This document shows positions 31,765-43,710 of a stretch of DNA of 54,791 nt, one piece after another. Each line of letters begins with the position of its first letter. Positions within the stretch are counted from its first letter, which is position 1. The stretch spans positions 1-54,791 of the forward strand of contig JASJFT010000256.1 of the NCBI GenBank assembly GCA_030770425.1, read 5' to 3'. Source of the stretch: Darksidea phi. Taxonomy: Eukaryota > Ascomycota > Dothideomycetes > Pleosporales > Lentitheciaceae. A program made the translations under genes and the position numbers. The notes under the pieces are model-generated. The model saw only the letters and a list, made by a program, of their open reading frames with translations. It ran no database searches and was not told the DNA's origin.

Positions 31765-34756
31765 TTAGTCAAACCTCGAATCCACCTCATCCTCCAGCCC
31801 AAAATACAACGCTGACATCACAACCGCCAGCGCAGCAACCATCCACTGCCCAATCGCGAACCCGCCATCTCCTGCATTCGCAATCAAATCATAACCCAGC
31901 GAGACTCCAAAGCTCGTTACAAGAACGACCATCAGCGTCCAGCACATCGCAACCTTATTCGGTCCCTCGAGGATATGTATCCCCCATCCTTCTCGAAGCT
32001 CATCCGTTCCGAGCGACCGAACCAAACTTTCGCCGAGTTTCTTTGGCAGGCGGTCAACGTATCGCGCACTAGTGCTTTGGGAGTGAGCGCTGTGCTTCCA
32101 GAAGTAGTGTAGGAATGTCCGGGAATCGATCGGTGGAGGTACAGGCGGTTGGAGGTTGTACTCATAGCGTTTTGAAGCGAGGACCTCTTCGGGTGGTAGG
32201 GGGTCGCCCGTGAAGAAACTCACTTGATGGCCGACTTCTACTCCGAAGTGAACAAATTTGATCCCGACGGGCCGGTAGAGGAAGCGATGCCAGGTGTGCT
32301 TGCGTTGCGCAAAGTAGCGATCGTGGATTTTGCGGAAGAGATGGGCGTCCGTGCATATCGTAGAACCAGCTGCGCTGTTGGGCGTAACTTGAATTTCTGC
32401 TAGTTTTGTTTCGTATTTTCCGACGTTGACACATAACTCAAGATATTTAGACATCGCAAAGGGATTTTGCTGAAAAGTGAAGCTTTGCGAGCTACTGGAT
32501 CCGACGTAAGTGCTTCCAGAACCGGGGGTGGAAGCGGGCGCCTTTCCGTTACTGAAGCTGTTCGGGCTCGACTGTAGCGAGGAGAAATTCGATCCAACTG
32601 TCCCAGATTCGAGGCCTGATGGAGTGGTGGAACCGTGACCAGCTGGTCGCGTTATTGGGGCTGGTCTGGTGAGAAATGCTAGCATCTGCTGATACTGCGT
32701 ACTGCTTGCGATGGGCAGGTCCGTGAATAGTTCGTCACCACATTCCTACAGATTGTGAGTTTCGGGGCGTGTTGTAGATAGAAGCCACACTTACACATGT
32801 CCACTCTAGACGTTGCGTTCCTGGGCGTGGGACCCTTCGAAACCTTTTTTTCCAACGAGCGTAGGCCGAGGACGCGATAGAGCAAAACCAATTTGTGTCT
32901 TTGCGAACCTAACAGAAAAAGTAAACATTGCTCGTTGACCGAAGAACAAAACACTTACCAATTGTCGCTTGAGGGCAGCTAGGTCTTCGCGCAAAGCGTC
33001 AAATTCCTGTAGCAGTTTCTTCTTGTCTAAATTTTCTGGCGTCTCATCGGTAGGTGTGCCATTGGAATGGATTTGATCATGTTGTAGACTTGTGCCGCTG
33101 CGTTCGGAAGCCTCTGGGACATCAGTTACGATCGTGTGACTTGTGGGATTGCATTGGCGAACTGCATTATGACGACAGAAATTCGACAATGAACCTTCAG
33201 TAGATTCCTCTATTGTTTCGACTGTTTGACTCTGTGCTACTTGTCCCGAGCAACTGGCTCTAGGTGTCGGTAATTCAAAGGTCGGCCGAGCCGGGGCCGA
33301 AGTTTTGGCGTATGAGCTAACTGTAGAAGCTGCACAACTCTCAGACGTATCTGATTCATCGTCTTGGATCTGGAAGGATTCAATAGGTGGTGGTGGGGAT
33401 TCCTTCTTGGGACTAGCTACAAGTTATACTGAGGTCCAAGAATGTTGATTTATGATCATACCTTGAGTAACGGTCAATCCACGAAAGAATGCGGTTCGCA
33501 TCTAATAGCTCCTTCTCCTTAGTTTCTTTTAGTACTCCCAGATACTCTTCTACAAGTGCAATAGGATCAATAGTTGGTCCTGAAGCATCCACTGCAGGAG
33601 CTGGAGCTGGAGGCGGGGGTGGAGGCGGAAGCGGGGGTGGAGGCGGAAGCGGGGGTGGAGGCGGAGGCGGGGTTGGAGGCGGAGGCGGGGGTAGAGCTGG
33701 AGCTGGGGGTGTAGGCAGAGATGAAGGATGATACGGAGGCAGAGACCAAGGATGATACGGAGGCAGAGACCAAGGATGATACGGAGGCAGAGACGAAGGA
33801 TGAGACGGGGGCGGAGGCTGATATCCATATGGGCCTGGTGAAAGGAAGATTGGAGGAGTCGGCACCGTTGTTGTTCCAGAAATCATCGATCGGAATGAGT
33901 TAGAGTTAGGTCTAGACGGCTGGGGTGCGGCAAATGGGTTGTACGAGATATCCATGTGCCGACCATGATATGGCATTGGCGGCATCGAACTATGCGATAG
34001 ACTACGGTCAGAAATTCTAGAAGATGGTTGACGTGGTGGCAATGGGTTCCTTGATTCATCTCCAGAGTTTACTGAACATTTGTGACGTCGCCGTTGACGA
34101 GCACGCGGGGTCCGCTGTCCTTGCCTAGTTGTGCTGGTAGCCCGCAGGGGCCCCCCATCATCCGAATCAAAGGTTACTGTAATAGTTTTTTTCATCTGCC
34201 GTTTAGAGCCACTATCTCCAGATTCAACGTCGGCCTCTTCGTCACTTTGACATATCTCATAATCTTCCTCTGTGCTATTGGTGTTCACATCAGCTCTATT
34301 TCGGTGAGCCTGACTCGGTCTGGTTCGGGGTCTCCCCTCATTGCTTGTAGGACGAGAGCCTTGGGATCCCATTTGCGATCTCAATGACCATGACGGTGAT
34401 CGTCCACGAGAAGGCCGTGGTAAATTATCGAACGGTTGTGATCTATCGTCCTCAGAAGCAACGCGCCTAGTTCGAGATTGAGCGACGTTGGCGGTCGTCA
34501 CAGCGAGCTCTGCCTTTGTATCTTCTTGTGCTAAATGAATCGTAAGAAAGGATGCGAGTGTGGCAATTTCCGACTTTCGAGCTTTCAACCTACCTGGCAA
34601 AACGACAGCTTTTGGACTGCCTTTCTGCTGCTCAAGGCTCTCGTCGTCATCATAGGAGACGAGATGTTTGTATCGCGTCGATGTCTCGTCAGCCTTTGCT
34701 GCTTTCGATGTCTCTGCTCTACCTGCCGCTCCATCTCCTGCCTGTAGAAATTCCAT
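31765..34756 (-). CDS. 947-aa disordered/coiled-coil protein with a Cys motif and two C-terminal TM helices
   Basis: Four exons join in frame: 34756-33462, 33412-32959, 32908-32795 and 32745-31765 (introns 49, 50, 50 and 49 nt less rounding; donors GTATGA, GTAAGT, GTAAGT). The first acceptor is CTAG at 33413; using the GTAG four bases earlier would give a stop. The N-terminal 430 residues are disordered with RS-like and a poly-proline block (33590-33830, PYHPWSLP repeats then long Pro runs). Residues about 540-580 form a coiled coil (LLQEFDALREDLAALKRQ). Then comes RLEWTC-ECGDELFTDLP, split by the third intron, and a conserved C-terminal domain with two helices (MCWTLMVVLVTSFGVSLGYD, WMVAALAVVMSALYFGL). 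I recall this RLEWTCxCG plus two-TM arrangement from uncharacterised Pezizomycotina proteins; no function is known to me. The start is uncertain because the frame is open upstream of 34756, and a 63-nt in-frame intron (GTAGGT...TTTAG, about 34586-34524) may also exist. Confidence 0.72.
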
Positions 34757-35624
34757 CCTGAAATAATCAGCTCCAGCGCATGTGTGCGAATTGAGTCGAT
34801 ATAGTCCCGCGATCGTGACATCGGGGGACTGTTCAATCGAGTGATGGTGAAGGTCAGTCGAAAGGCTGCCAGCTTGGAAAGCGGGGTATGTTCATCCCGG
34901 GACTCGAGGCCGTTTCCACCTGCATGGCTACGAGGAAGCTGACAGGCCGTCATGCATGCATGCCTAAGCCTGCTTTAGTCATCACGTGATGTTGACTGGT
35001 GAGTATTGAAAGGCGGAGAGCCTGGACATAGCCCCGCTCTGTTTTGCCGTGAAAAAGATAGAAACCGAAGAGTAAATTGCGGATAATAAGGCCCATAGGC
35101 GCTACATTGGTCTTGGAGGAAAAAGCGACGAGCGTTCACTTCCAGTAACAAAGGCGGAGGTATGTAACTTGAAAGCAACACGGAGTGAAAGTTGAAAACT
35201 TCCCCCCTCACTTCGCGAAGACACCTCCCTTACCTCCAACAACGCGGCTCGCTGCAAGGTTAGATCCCTCCACCACCTCCCCCCAGCATTTCTATAATTT
35301 CCTGTCGCGACTGGACCTTCCGATCTTTCTCGTCCCTACCTCACCAAAGATCATATCTGATGCTTACGCCATCAGTTCCACGCTATTTAAAGCATAGGGT
35401 TGCGCTGCATTATGCCAAATCTTCCCTTCGTCGGTCTAGGTAGATGGTGATGGTCTTCTCCGTTGTCGTCACGCTCTCGCCCCGAGCAAAGATCCACTGT
35501 TTGATAGTTCCACTCGGTTGCGACGCAAACTATAGCGACCTTCTATACGCTGCCCAATGCCCGCTCGAAGCTCGTGGTATTAGCAAGCGGGGAGAGATGT
35601 CTATTCGTCATCTCGAGTGTTCGC
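34757..35624. other. Intergenic between two minus-strand genes
   Basis: Holds the promoter of the two-TM protein gene and the 3' end of the ataxin-10-like gene. A plus-strand frame at 35185-35397 has no support. Confidence 0.45.
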
Positions 35625-38600
35625 TCATCCCTTTCCCGCACCATCGAATTCGCGATCCAGCTTTGCGAGCGCAGCTGCCTTCTCAGCATCGTGCCTGACG
35701 CCTTGTACTCTTGTCGGCAACTCACGCATGACTTGCTGTACTAACTGCTCCAGGTCCTTCGGATCCCTCGTCTCCAATTTCGCCTTGCCTTTCCCAGTAT
35801 TGCCCATGACCGGAGGCTTAACTTCGCGTTTGCGAAGCATCACTTGGCCCTTTGAGTCCATGTACGTTTCGTAACCCTGTTGATCGAGTACTTCGTCAGG
35901 AACTTTAACGCTTACAGGCGGTTTGCTCGAGGATTGCGGTGTGCTCGGGGTTGGAGGGTCTCCCGAACCGGCAGACTTTTCTTTCTCAAAACGCTCGAGG
36001 GCGCGAATGTGGTCTTGGTTTTCTTTATTGCCTTCCATGAGGAAACGGAGGCACATGATCGCGTGCTCGCGAATATACGGGTTGTGCTCATCATACGAAC
36101 AGCAGTTAAGCACCGCTTCGATACCTCCGAGAGGGCGAATCTGATCTTGCACTTGTCTGTTCTTCCAGACGAGCGAGGAGAGTACGAGGACTGCGAGCTT
36201 CTTCAGATTGCGCCACTCAAACTCTGAAGGCTCGTCTTGTGCTTCGTCGATGTAAGGGCGGGGCGATGGCATGTAGCCTTCCGGCGCGGTTGGATTCGAC
36301 GTATCGTATGGTCGCTCCACGGCGACAGGTTGCGGGCCGTCCGTATCCGCCGGAGGTGCCGGCGTTGGCTGTCGAGCCGCTGTTGTGAGTGGAGGGATGG
36401 AAATCTGACCCTTGGGGATAGCTGCGTCGAGCTCCTTCAACAGAGTCACAAGCTCGTTGGCGACTTCCCAGTTGCTAAGCATAGTCTTCCATGTTTCATG
36501 CTCGGTAAGGATGGCGAAGAACTCGAGGTACTGGTATACGCCCTCATACATGCGCTCCATGTCCCAAAGATTCAGTGGAAAATCATCAGGGTGCGCATTT
36601 CCAGCTCTGGTCTGACCCTGAAGGAAAATCAAGGCGCACGTTTGCGGGATGATGTGACGCCGGAACTCCGTAAGTAGAAAATTGACCATGTGTGCGTCGC
36701 CCTGGTCGACCGGCGTAGGGTTCGACTTCTTTAATGCTTTGGACGATGTGCGGGCTTGTCGCGCACGGAAGATGTTGGTGAGGAGCTTCATAATCACAGC
36801 CTGAGCAGGCGAGATAATGTCTTTTGACCTACTGCGTTTATGAGTTAGGATCTGCAAGAGTAAAGAGATACTTACTCTGACTCTCGGAAGGCGTGATATG
36901 CGAAGGGTAGTAATCCGTTAGCCAAGATAGCTTCCATAATCTTGACCATAAACTTGAAATAAAGCTCCTCTTCCCGAAGATCCCAGGCAGCGACAAAGAT
37001 AAGGAGTTCTCTCAACAGGTTCCGTCCATTGTTCTGTGCAAGTAGCAGATGGCATCGCACGCTGTGCATGCTTCGTATGCTACTGTACACTGTCGAATCT
37101 GAGTGATACCCTGGCTGGCCTTCGGTAGGTTCGACAATCCCCGCCATGATGATCATCGGCAGCACTTCGATTTCGGTAGGTCCCAAGATCAGTGGCACAT
37201 CGGTCAGCAACCCATTGCCTTCGTCATAGTCGTCATCAGTGTCATCGTCCTCTGGCGGAGGTGAGGTTGGGGAGGCTACATCGCTGGTCAGCGCTGCTGG
37301 ACGATCTGGATCGGGCTCCAGACGCTTTAATAGATCCTCCTTGCCCCTCTGAAGAATCTCGGCACCAAAGGCGGGCGGATAAGTCACGCGAAAGTCGATC
37401 TCACCTGCCGGAGAAGACCGATTAATGCTCGGGTCCAATATTGAGTGTTCGAGCACCGGACGCGCCGCTTCTTTTACGTCTGCTATGGCCTGGGCCGGTT
37501 CTTCGCCGTTGGTGGCGGCAATGGATGATCGCATGCGGTCTACCTCGACCTGCAGTTGGTTGATGCTGTTAGCAAGCGCCTGTACGCTTTTCTCAGTCTT
37601 AACGTGATGGTCGAGCACCTCCTTGTAAGTGCTCTGAGTGATCTCATCGCGGTAGCAGGCTACAACGTCGGCATAGAGCATGTTCCATTTCTATACATGT
37701 TAATGGTTTGCGGTATGGCGTGGACCTTTATTGCTCACATTTTTCTCTTCTCCGGACATGGCCTGCCATCGGCGTCGGCACTCGGCGGCAATCTCGTTGG
37801 CTCCAGCTTTTTCGCCGTGCTCAATGAGGAGCTTTTTGACCTCATTTCCCATTTTGCCGATGTAGAGTAGGAATGGTGAGGATGCTGGCTGTTGGGGGAT
37901 CTTGAATGCGTCCGGTCCGCGAGAAACGTGCGGCACGATAGTTGTGGACTCATCCTTGGGCTGCGGCTCCCGTTCTTGTCGAGGAAAGATATCCATCTTG
38001 TACTTCATGTCGGCGAAATTGGGTAGTTCATTATCGAGGTGGCTGTCGAAGAGCTCGATCCACAGCATCAGCTTGCGCTGCTCGTTCCGCGCGATGAGAT
38101 TGTTGAGGAATTGTAGACAAGTGATGAGCAGCTTCTTGTCTGTAATACATGTCAGGCCCCATCCGGATGTAGTCATCATGTGTCTTACAAGCATTGATGA
38201 CGCTCTGCCATTTATCCTCATCCTGCGTCCCCGCCTCCCCATCATAGCCTCTCGCTGTCACGCGCAAGCAGAAATTGATCAGCGCGAAGATATCCTTGTC
38301 GAATAGCCTCTCCGCTGCAAGGTTCTGGACCTTCTCTCCGTATACGAGCACATTGCGGGCAATTGATACGAGCTGGTTCAATCGCTCAAGGTCTCTAAGC
38401 AGGCTGGGCGAGTATGAAGCAATGAGTGGGCCGGACAACCCCGAATATCTCGGCCCAGCGGGGTCGGGTTCAGCAACACTTCGTTGGTCGAGGGAAGGGA
38501 TGGCAGCTTTCAGGACGCCAGCGAGATCATCCCAAAAGATATCGGCGAGACCGAGTTCCTCACTTCTCTATTAGTCCCGAGTAGCACAAATTCGTCTTCA

Positions 38601-38799
38601 TAAGCGCATACCGAAGCTCAAAACTCCGCCGCGTCTCCTCGAGCGTCTTTTTCACTATGTTGTGTTCCAACATGCGCATCGTCTCATCTTTGATATATCC
38701 AGTGTTACGGAAATGAACGGTATAAGGCGCAAGTGCAAGTCGCAGGCGTGTAAGGTATGGTTTTGCCCGGGTATGCTGCTCCGCAGTATCGTCGTCCAT
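35625..38799 (-). CDS. Ataxin-10 / CTR86 homologue with an HMG-box-like insert
   Basis: Exons 38799-38612, 38562-38189, 38139-37739, 37690-36876 and 36828-35625 (introns 47-50 nt, all GT-AG) give 993 aa. The C-terminal ataxin-10 domain is unmistakable (WKNRQVQDQIRPLGGIEAVL, YIREHAIMCLRFLMEGNKEN). The rest is armadillo-like helical repeat. Around residues 310-375, spanning the third intron, is SSPFLLYIGKMGNEV...RRRWQAMSGEEKNKWNMLY, which has the Pro-Phe-x-x-Tyr, Trp and EEK-x-x-W-x-x-x-Y spacing of an HMG box. The yeast homologue Ctr86 is essential and poorly understood; metazoan ataxin-10 acts in cytokinesis and neuronal survival. ATG 38799 is the first in-frame ATG, but the frame is open to beyond 39027, and a competing upstream ATG at 39039 lies in another frame; the true N-terminus may need another exon. 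Confidence 0.85.
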
Positions 38800-40079
38800 G
38801 GCTGGGCGATCCCACTCATGGGGTAGAGCGTGGTCAACGGATTCCCGTGGTAAGTCCAGACGCTGACGGCCGTGGGCGAGCGCAGGACCGACCTTTGGGG
38901 TTGCGAAGGCGGGGACCGGAAGAACGTTTGTGCGGCGGTACAAATTTTCACATGCACAATTGTTCGAGAACGACAAGACCAATGCCACTGAGATCTCGGT
39001 CGACCCATCCCTTTGCGCACCCCGCAATGGATGCTTCCATCACTAGTTACCGGATACCATAATCTCTATTGCCTGTTACGACACTACCTTAGGTACTACT
39101 TATCGAATGAGTAGCAGCCATCGCCCCGTCAGACTCGCAGAATAACCCAAAAACGTGACACAAAAAGGCACTTCGTCCCGAATACCTTGAAACGCAAGAA
39201 GGTTATTGGTTGCAGTCATTGCCTGTGATTGCCTGAGGTGTCACGGCTTAGGTACTACCTATAACCCGCATTGGTAACATGGAGTATAATCTATATAGGT
39301 GAGATACAGGTAGGCTCCATAGAAACTATTACAGCGTAGGACAAGATACAACGCATTCGTACCCTACATAGGTGATTTACATGAAAGCGTCACGCATATT
39401 GGCTAGTGGGTAGTAAGTTACCTGTTCACCGTCCGCAGACGAAGCTACTTCCCGTTCGCGCCCTGTTCGTTGACCCATTACTTGCCCTGGACGTACCCGC
39501 ACGTTATACATGATACTTACTGGACGGTAGCCTCACATAGCCTCTCATAGTGTATTGCGCCTAGCTAACGTCTCCTCGACCGAGTCGGACGGAAGCGAGA
39601 CTCCTTGCGCCCGTTCCGTACCGCGAGATACTCAACGTCGCATACAAACGCAGCACGCGAATGTGGACACGGTCCGTGAGCAGGAAGGGGTTGCGGCTAC
39701 CAGGGTTGCGTCACAGCAGGCCACAAACAACCTCATGAATGAATCAAGTTAATCCCATTCCTAAGAACCTATATCGGTCACCCTCACAATCGCAGGAAAC
39801 AATCCAACCCAGACTGGATATATTTATTACAATATACAGAGCTATTGAAATCGTGAACAAGCATAAATTGCCAAGCAAGCCACGTCAGAGAGCCCGGTAG
39901 CTTCAATCTTGGACACCATAAAATGTGAGAACTGATACATGGAGTAGGTATCTCTCACGGGCATGGGTTCCGTAGTCAAACAGGCAATGCACAGACATCA
40001 CTTTGACGACCGACAAAAGGAAAGTAGGACAGAAAAGAAAGATGTGAGGGCCTCAGTGCCGTGGCATTAGAGAAGAAAG
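38800..40079. other. Intergenic, possible 5' exon of the ataxin-10-like gene then empty
   Basis: 38800-39040 may hold a 5' exon or leader. 39060-40079 has only short frames and some repeated words (for example taggtactac near 39090 and 39250). No gene is seen. Confidence 0.45.
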
Positions 40080-41894
40080 CTACAAACCGTCTGCCTTTAG
40101 CCTCGCAGCTCTGAACCGACTTACTTTCTTCACTTTTCCATCTTTCTCCTCTACAATTGGGTCTTCCTCCTCGTCCTCGGTGGCTTTGAAGCCGCCCTGT
40201 TGCTGGATTATTTTGTTACGCATTTTGTGATACTCTTGCGAGATTTCGCGATTCAATATGACGGGATCGAATTCGTCGGGTGTTTGAATATCGGACGGCT
40301 GTGGGGCATGCTCTACGACAGTGGCCGCGAGGGTGCGGCCTGCAGGTCCGGTAGGAAGCGATGGTGGTTCAGGCATGGGTGGGGTAGGTAGCATCGGAGG
40401 AGGTTGGCTATTCGAGGCTCGGGCACTCTTGAAACGGGATACTTTGGTGGATTTCGGTTGTGGGGGCGGTGCAGATGTCTGAGGAGCAGGGCCCGAGCGC
40501 TCGACAATCGTATCGGATATTGTCTCTTTCGCGACCGGCGCCGCGCCTGCAGGCTCTGCCACAGGTTTGGGTGCGTCTGAAGTATCAAGGCCGTCGGCGA
40601 ATCGGACCTCTTTCGTTTCCAGACTTGCGCCTACGGCCGGCTCTTCGGAAACGTACATCAGCTCGTCAAACTGTTGATCCTTACGTACGCGCAGCGAGCG
40701 CACGTCGTCGGCAACATCAGCGAGAGGATGCAGATCAGGACGAGGCCCCACGTTCTCCACCATCCGAGCATTCAGCTTCTTCTCAAGCTCCAACATCTGC
40801 TGCCGGTACTCGTCCGTGACAAAAGGTTTCGTGCTCCGGCCGTACTCGTCTTCTTCTTCGCTCTCGTCGCTGTCATCTTCATCGAGGTCGTCGCTCATGT
40901 CTTCGTCCTCATCCATCTCAAGCTCAGCAACCACGTTACCGACTTCCGAAAGCCCGTATTGTAGCATTTCCCGTCGAAGTTCAGCATCTTCGGGGCTGTC
41001 GCTAGGAACGACCTGCTTTGAGACGACTTCGCCATCGTCACCAAGCTCAAAGACCTTCGAACCGGGCTTTAAATTCCAGTGTTTCAGATCGTCTTTGAGA
41101 CTAGAGGGCTTTTCGAATTTCCGGACCTGAATGTCTTCGGCGAATGAAACAGCCTTCTTTGTGCTGGGGATCTTGGCCTCTACAGTCGACCCACCGTCTT
41201 GTATTGGTTTCGTTATAGGGATTGATGGTGACTTAGATTTCAATATGGGTTCGGCTGTCATTGTTGAGGTGGGGACTGGGACAGAAGCCGATGACAGTGC
41301 CGAGGAGACCGCGGCCAAGACCTTCTTGTCGTCGGCGGGTGTGGTGTTTTGATCGGCTTTATGCAGATTGGCCGCTTTCAATGCATTTATGAGCTGCGGT
41401 GCGGCCTTCCCAGGCTGCGACACAGAGCCAGAGATAATATTTTCATCCTCATCCAATTCCTCTTCAATATCCAGGATCGGCAGCCCCTCTTCATTCTCTA
41501 GTCCAGGGTCTGATAAGAGCGACACCCCCGCGAGCAATTTCTCGGCCTTTTCGTATTGCTTCTCGACAGTCTGACGGTTCTGCTGGACATAGTCAATGCG
41601 TCTAGAGATCATGTGAATGACTTGGTTAGCTGTGCGCTGGTTCTGCAGGTCTTTGCCAAGCAGCTCCTGGACTTCCTTTTCATTGACCATTATGCCACCG
41701 AGATCGCGGCCTATCTCGAGCATCTCAGCTGGCGAGGGGGCGTTGGCCTTTTGCAGCTCTTCTTTTAGCATCTCATACTCCGTCTCCCACGCCGACCAGT
41801 GGTCCAGAGCTTTGCCAAGCTTGCGGACATTCTCTTGGAGTTGCATCCGCTGGTACTCGACATTGTCCACGGTTTGCTGTGCTGGAGTCGCCAT
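40080..41894 (-). CDS. BUD27: URI/Bud27 family prefoldin-like protein
   Basis: Single exon, 604 aa, ATG at 41894 (MATPAQQTVD). The N-terminal 140 residues form an alpha-prefoldin-like coiled coil (YQRMQLQENVRKLGKALDHW, then NQRTANQVIHMISRRIDYV). A conserved ILDIEEELDEDENII motif follows, a Bud27/URI signature. The middle is acidic (EDMSDDLDEDDSDESEEEDE) and long regions are disordered. Two copies of a VSRF(K/R)xAR motif occur (KVSRFKSARAS and, at the very end, KKVSRFRAARLKADG), the C-terminal box of fungal URI proteins. URI/Bud27 binds Rpb5 and helps assemble RNA polymerases I, II and III in the cytoplasm; in yeast it also affects translation initiation and TOR signalling. It is divergent from TFB3, another transcription-machinery gene. 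Confidence 0.88.
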   Translation of the reverse strand: MATPAQQTVDNVEYQRMQLQENVRKLGKALDHWSAWETEYEMLKEELQKANAPSPAEMLEIGRDLGGIMVNEKEVQELLGKDLQNQRTANQVIHMISRRIDYVQQNRQTVEKQYEKAEKLLAGVSLLSDPGLENEEGLPILDIEEELDEDENIISGSVSQPGKAAPQLINALKAANLHKADQNTTPADDKKVLAAVSSALSSASVPVPTSTMTAEPILKSKSPSIPITKPIQDGGSTVEAKIPSTKKAVSFAEDIQVRKFEKPSSLKDDLKHWNLKPGSKVFELGDDGEVVSKQVVPSDSPEDAELRREMLQYGLSEVGNVVAELEMDEDEDMSDDLDEDDSDESEEEDEYGRSTKPFVTDEYRQQMLELEKKLNARMVENVGPRPDLHPLADVADDVRSLRVRKDQQFDELMYVSEEPAVGASLETKEVRFADGLDTSDAPKPVAEPAGAAPVAKETISDTIVERSGPAPQTSAPPPQPKSTKVSRFKSARASNSQPPPMLPTPPMPEPPSLPTGPAGRTLAATVVEHAPQPSDIQTPDEFDPVILNREISQEYHKMRNKIIQQQGGFKATEDEEEDPIVEEKDGKVKKVSRFRAARLKADGL

Positions 41895-42230
41895 TTGCAA
41901 AATTTGACGACGGGGTGGAGGAGCGATGGATGGCCTTGAAGGCGGAAAATTCTTGTGCCCGAATTCTTGGCACGCTAGCCTGAAGTTTAGGAGCTACCCT
42001 GCACTTGTCCGGAAGGCTTGCGGAACATCTGGAGAATCTGAGCTGGACTTTTGGCGTGAAAATGCAATGTACTGCAGAGAGAGCGACAGATCGTTCACAA
42101 TCCTGGTTCACGGCGCATGAAAGCGTCCAGGGCCGCTAGTTCGACTTAGTAATCAACGGCTCGCGGTCGCCCGCAACCTTACGATACAGACCCATCCCCT
42201 CGCCTCAATATCTCCGCCATCACACACATC
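41895..42230. promoter_or_regulatory. Shared divergent promoter of BUD27 and TFB3
   Basis: 336 bases between the two start codons. No factor-specific element is recognised. Confidence 0.55.
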
Positions 42231-43351
42231 ATGTCGAAGGTTGCTCGTGCGCCGGGCGCGTCGAAGCGTCTCGCCGAAGACGGCGGTGCGTCTCCACTCT
42301 CTAAATCTCTTCATCACCTCTCCCTGCAGCAGTCCCCCTCCAAAGCCTCCAAAGCCACGCCGGCCTTCGCTGACTCTTCCTCAGACATTTGCCCAGTATG
42401 CAAATCGTCGCGCTACCTGAACCCGAACATGAAGTTCCTAGTCAATCCGGAGTGCTACCACAAGATGTGCGAGTCGTGCGTCGATCGAATATTCTCACAT
42501 GGGCCTGCGCCATGCCCGATCGCGGGTTGCAAGAGGACTCTACGGAAGGCCAAGTTCAGGAGCCAGACATTTGAGGATTTAAAGGTCGAGAGAGAAGTGG
42601 ATATCAGGCGACGAGTCGCGAAGCTGTGAGTACATATCATAGTATGCGGTCACGATGATTGCTAATCCCAGCTGCCAGATTTGACAAGCAAGAGTCCGAT
42701 TTCGAGACACTCATAGACTACAATAACTATCTTGAACAAGTGGAAGAGGTAAACTGGAATCTCATTCTTGGGATCGACGTCGAGAAGACAGAGCAGAGAC
42801 TGCGCAAGTGGGAGGAAGCACGAAAAGCCGAGCTCAACCCCCACGCTATCCGCCGTGTCACGGAGCCCGATACCTCACAACTCTCCGACACTGCGCACGT
42901 CATTCTCAAGAAGGGCGCCACCCAGCGCAAAGCTTTGGTATCGGCATCAGGCGGCACCCCGGATGAGACCGGCGCCAGTGATGATACAAATAGAGACACT
43001 GGCTTCACGTTCCGCGGCCTAAAGAAGCGGAAAGCGCCTGAGCCAGAGAAGCCCTTCGATCCTTTCGGCGGCTGGAGTATCGAGCCCCAGTACTATGCGC
43101 TTCAGGCCGATTACAACCACAACTGGTTCACCATGACGAAGAACGATCCGCTACACTACGCAGGGGGTTACGATATGCAGGAATACTACAGCCGGGCCCT
43201 GTGTGATGCGTTTGGCGGAATGGGCATATTCATTGAAGACGAAATGACAGCAAGAGAGGCTCAGGGTTTCGGAGACGCAGGCATTGGCACTCAGTCCGTT
43301 GCAAGTGTCGCCGCTGGTGGGAAAGACGTGGATATGACTGATATTTTTTAA
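42231..43351 (+). CDS. TFB3: CDK-activating kinase assembly factor MAT1/Tfb3 (TFIIH subunit)
   Basis: Exons 42231-42625 and 42679-43351; the 53-nt intron (GTGAGT donor, GCTAAT branch, GCCAG acceptor) restores RRRVAKLFDKQESDFETL. Product 355 aa. A C3HC4 RING finger lies at residues about 53-105 (DICPVCKSSRYLNPNMKFLV, CYHKMCESCVDRIF, CPIAGCKRTLRK), followed by the MAT1 helical region (LIDYNNYLEQVEEVNWNLI). The C-terminal region carries FDPFGGWSIEP, YDMQEYYSRALCDAFGGMG and ends DVDMTDIF. Tfb3 anchors Kin28/cyclin H to TFIIH and is needed for transcription initiation and nucleotide excision repair in the nucleus. All zinc ligands appear present and the length is normal. Confidence 0.94.
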
Positions 43352-43710
43352 GCATTTGAAGATACCCGGAGCTTGACTCTACGTCATTGGGCGGCGTTCT
43401 GGATCATGTACCACCTAGGCTATAGACTTTGTAAGATACAAGATGGATTTGAAGATCCTGAGCAGGTGCGGTAACTTTTTTTTTAGCGCAAGTTGTTCAT
43501 CTCTCTACATATTGCAAATAGCTTGCATGTTGCTTGAGACCGAGATAGAACCATCTCGCAGTTAGGCAGCTATTTATCAGGCAACAACACTTCGTTGCCT
43601 AACAATCCCAACATATAAATACGCCAGAATTTCTAGTTCAGAATACTTACCAAGCCTCCCAACAAATATTCTACAGCTTATTTACGAGCTCCTAAGGCGT
43701 ACGTCCGACC
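43352..43710. other. Intergenic between TFB3 and the SIMPL gene
   Basis: TFB3 3' region, T-run near 43475, and the promoter of the next gene. No coding seen. Confidence 0.5.

Noticed and set aside
35185..35698. Plus-strand frames antisense to the 3' end of the ataxin-10-like gene
   Set aside because: No recognisable protein features, and they overlap a well-supported gene on the other strand.
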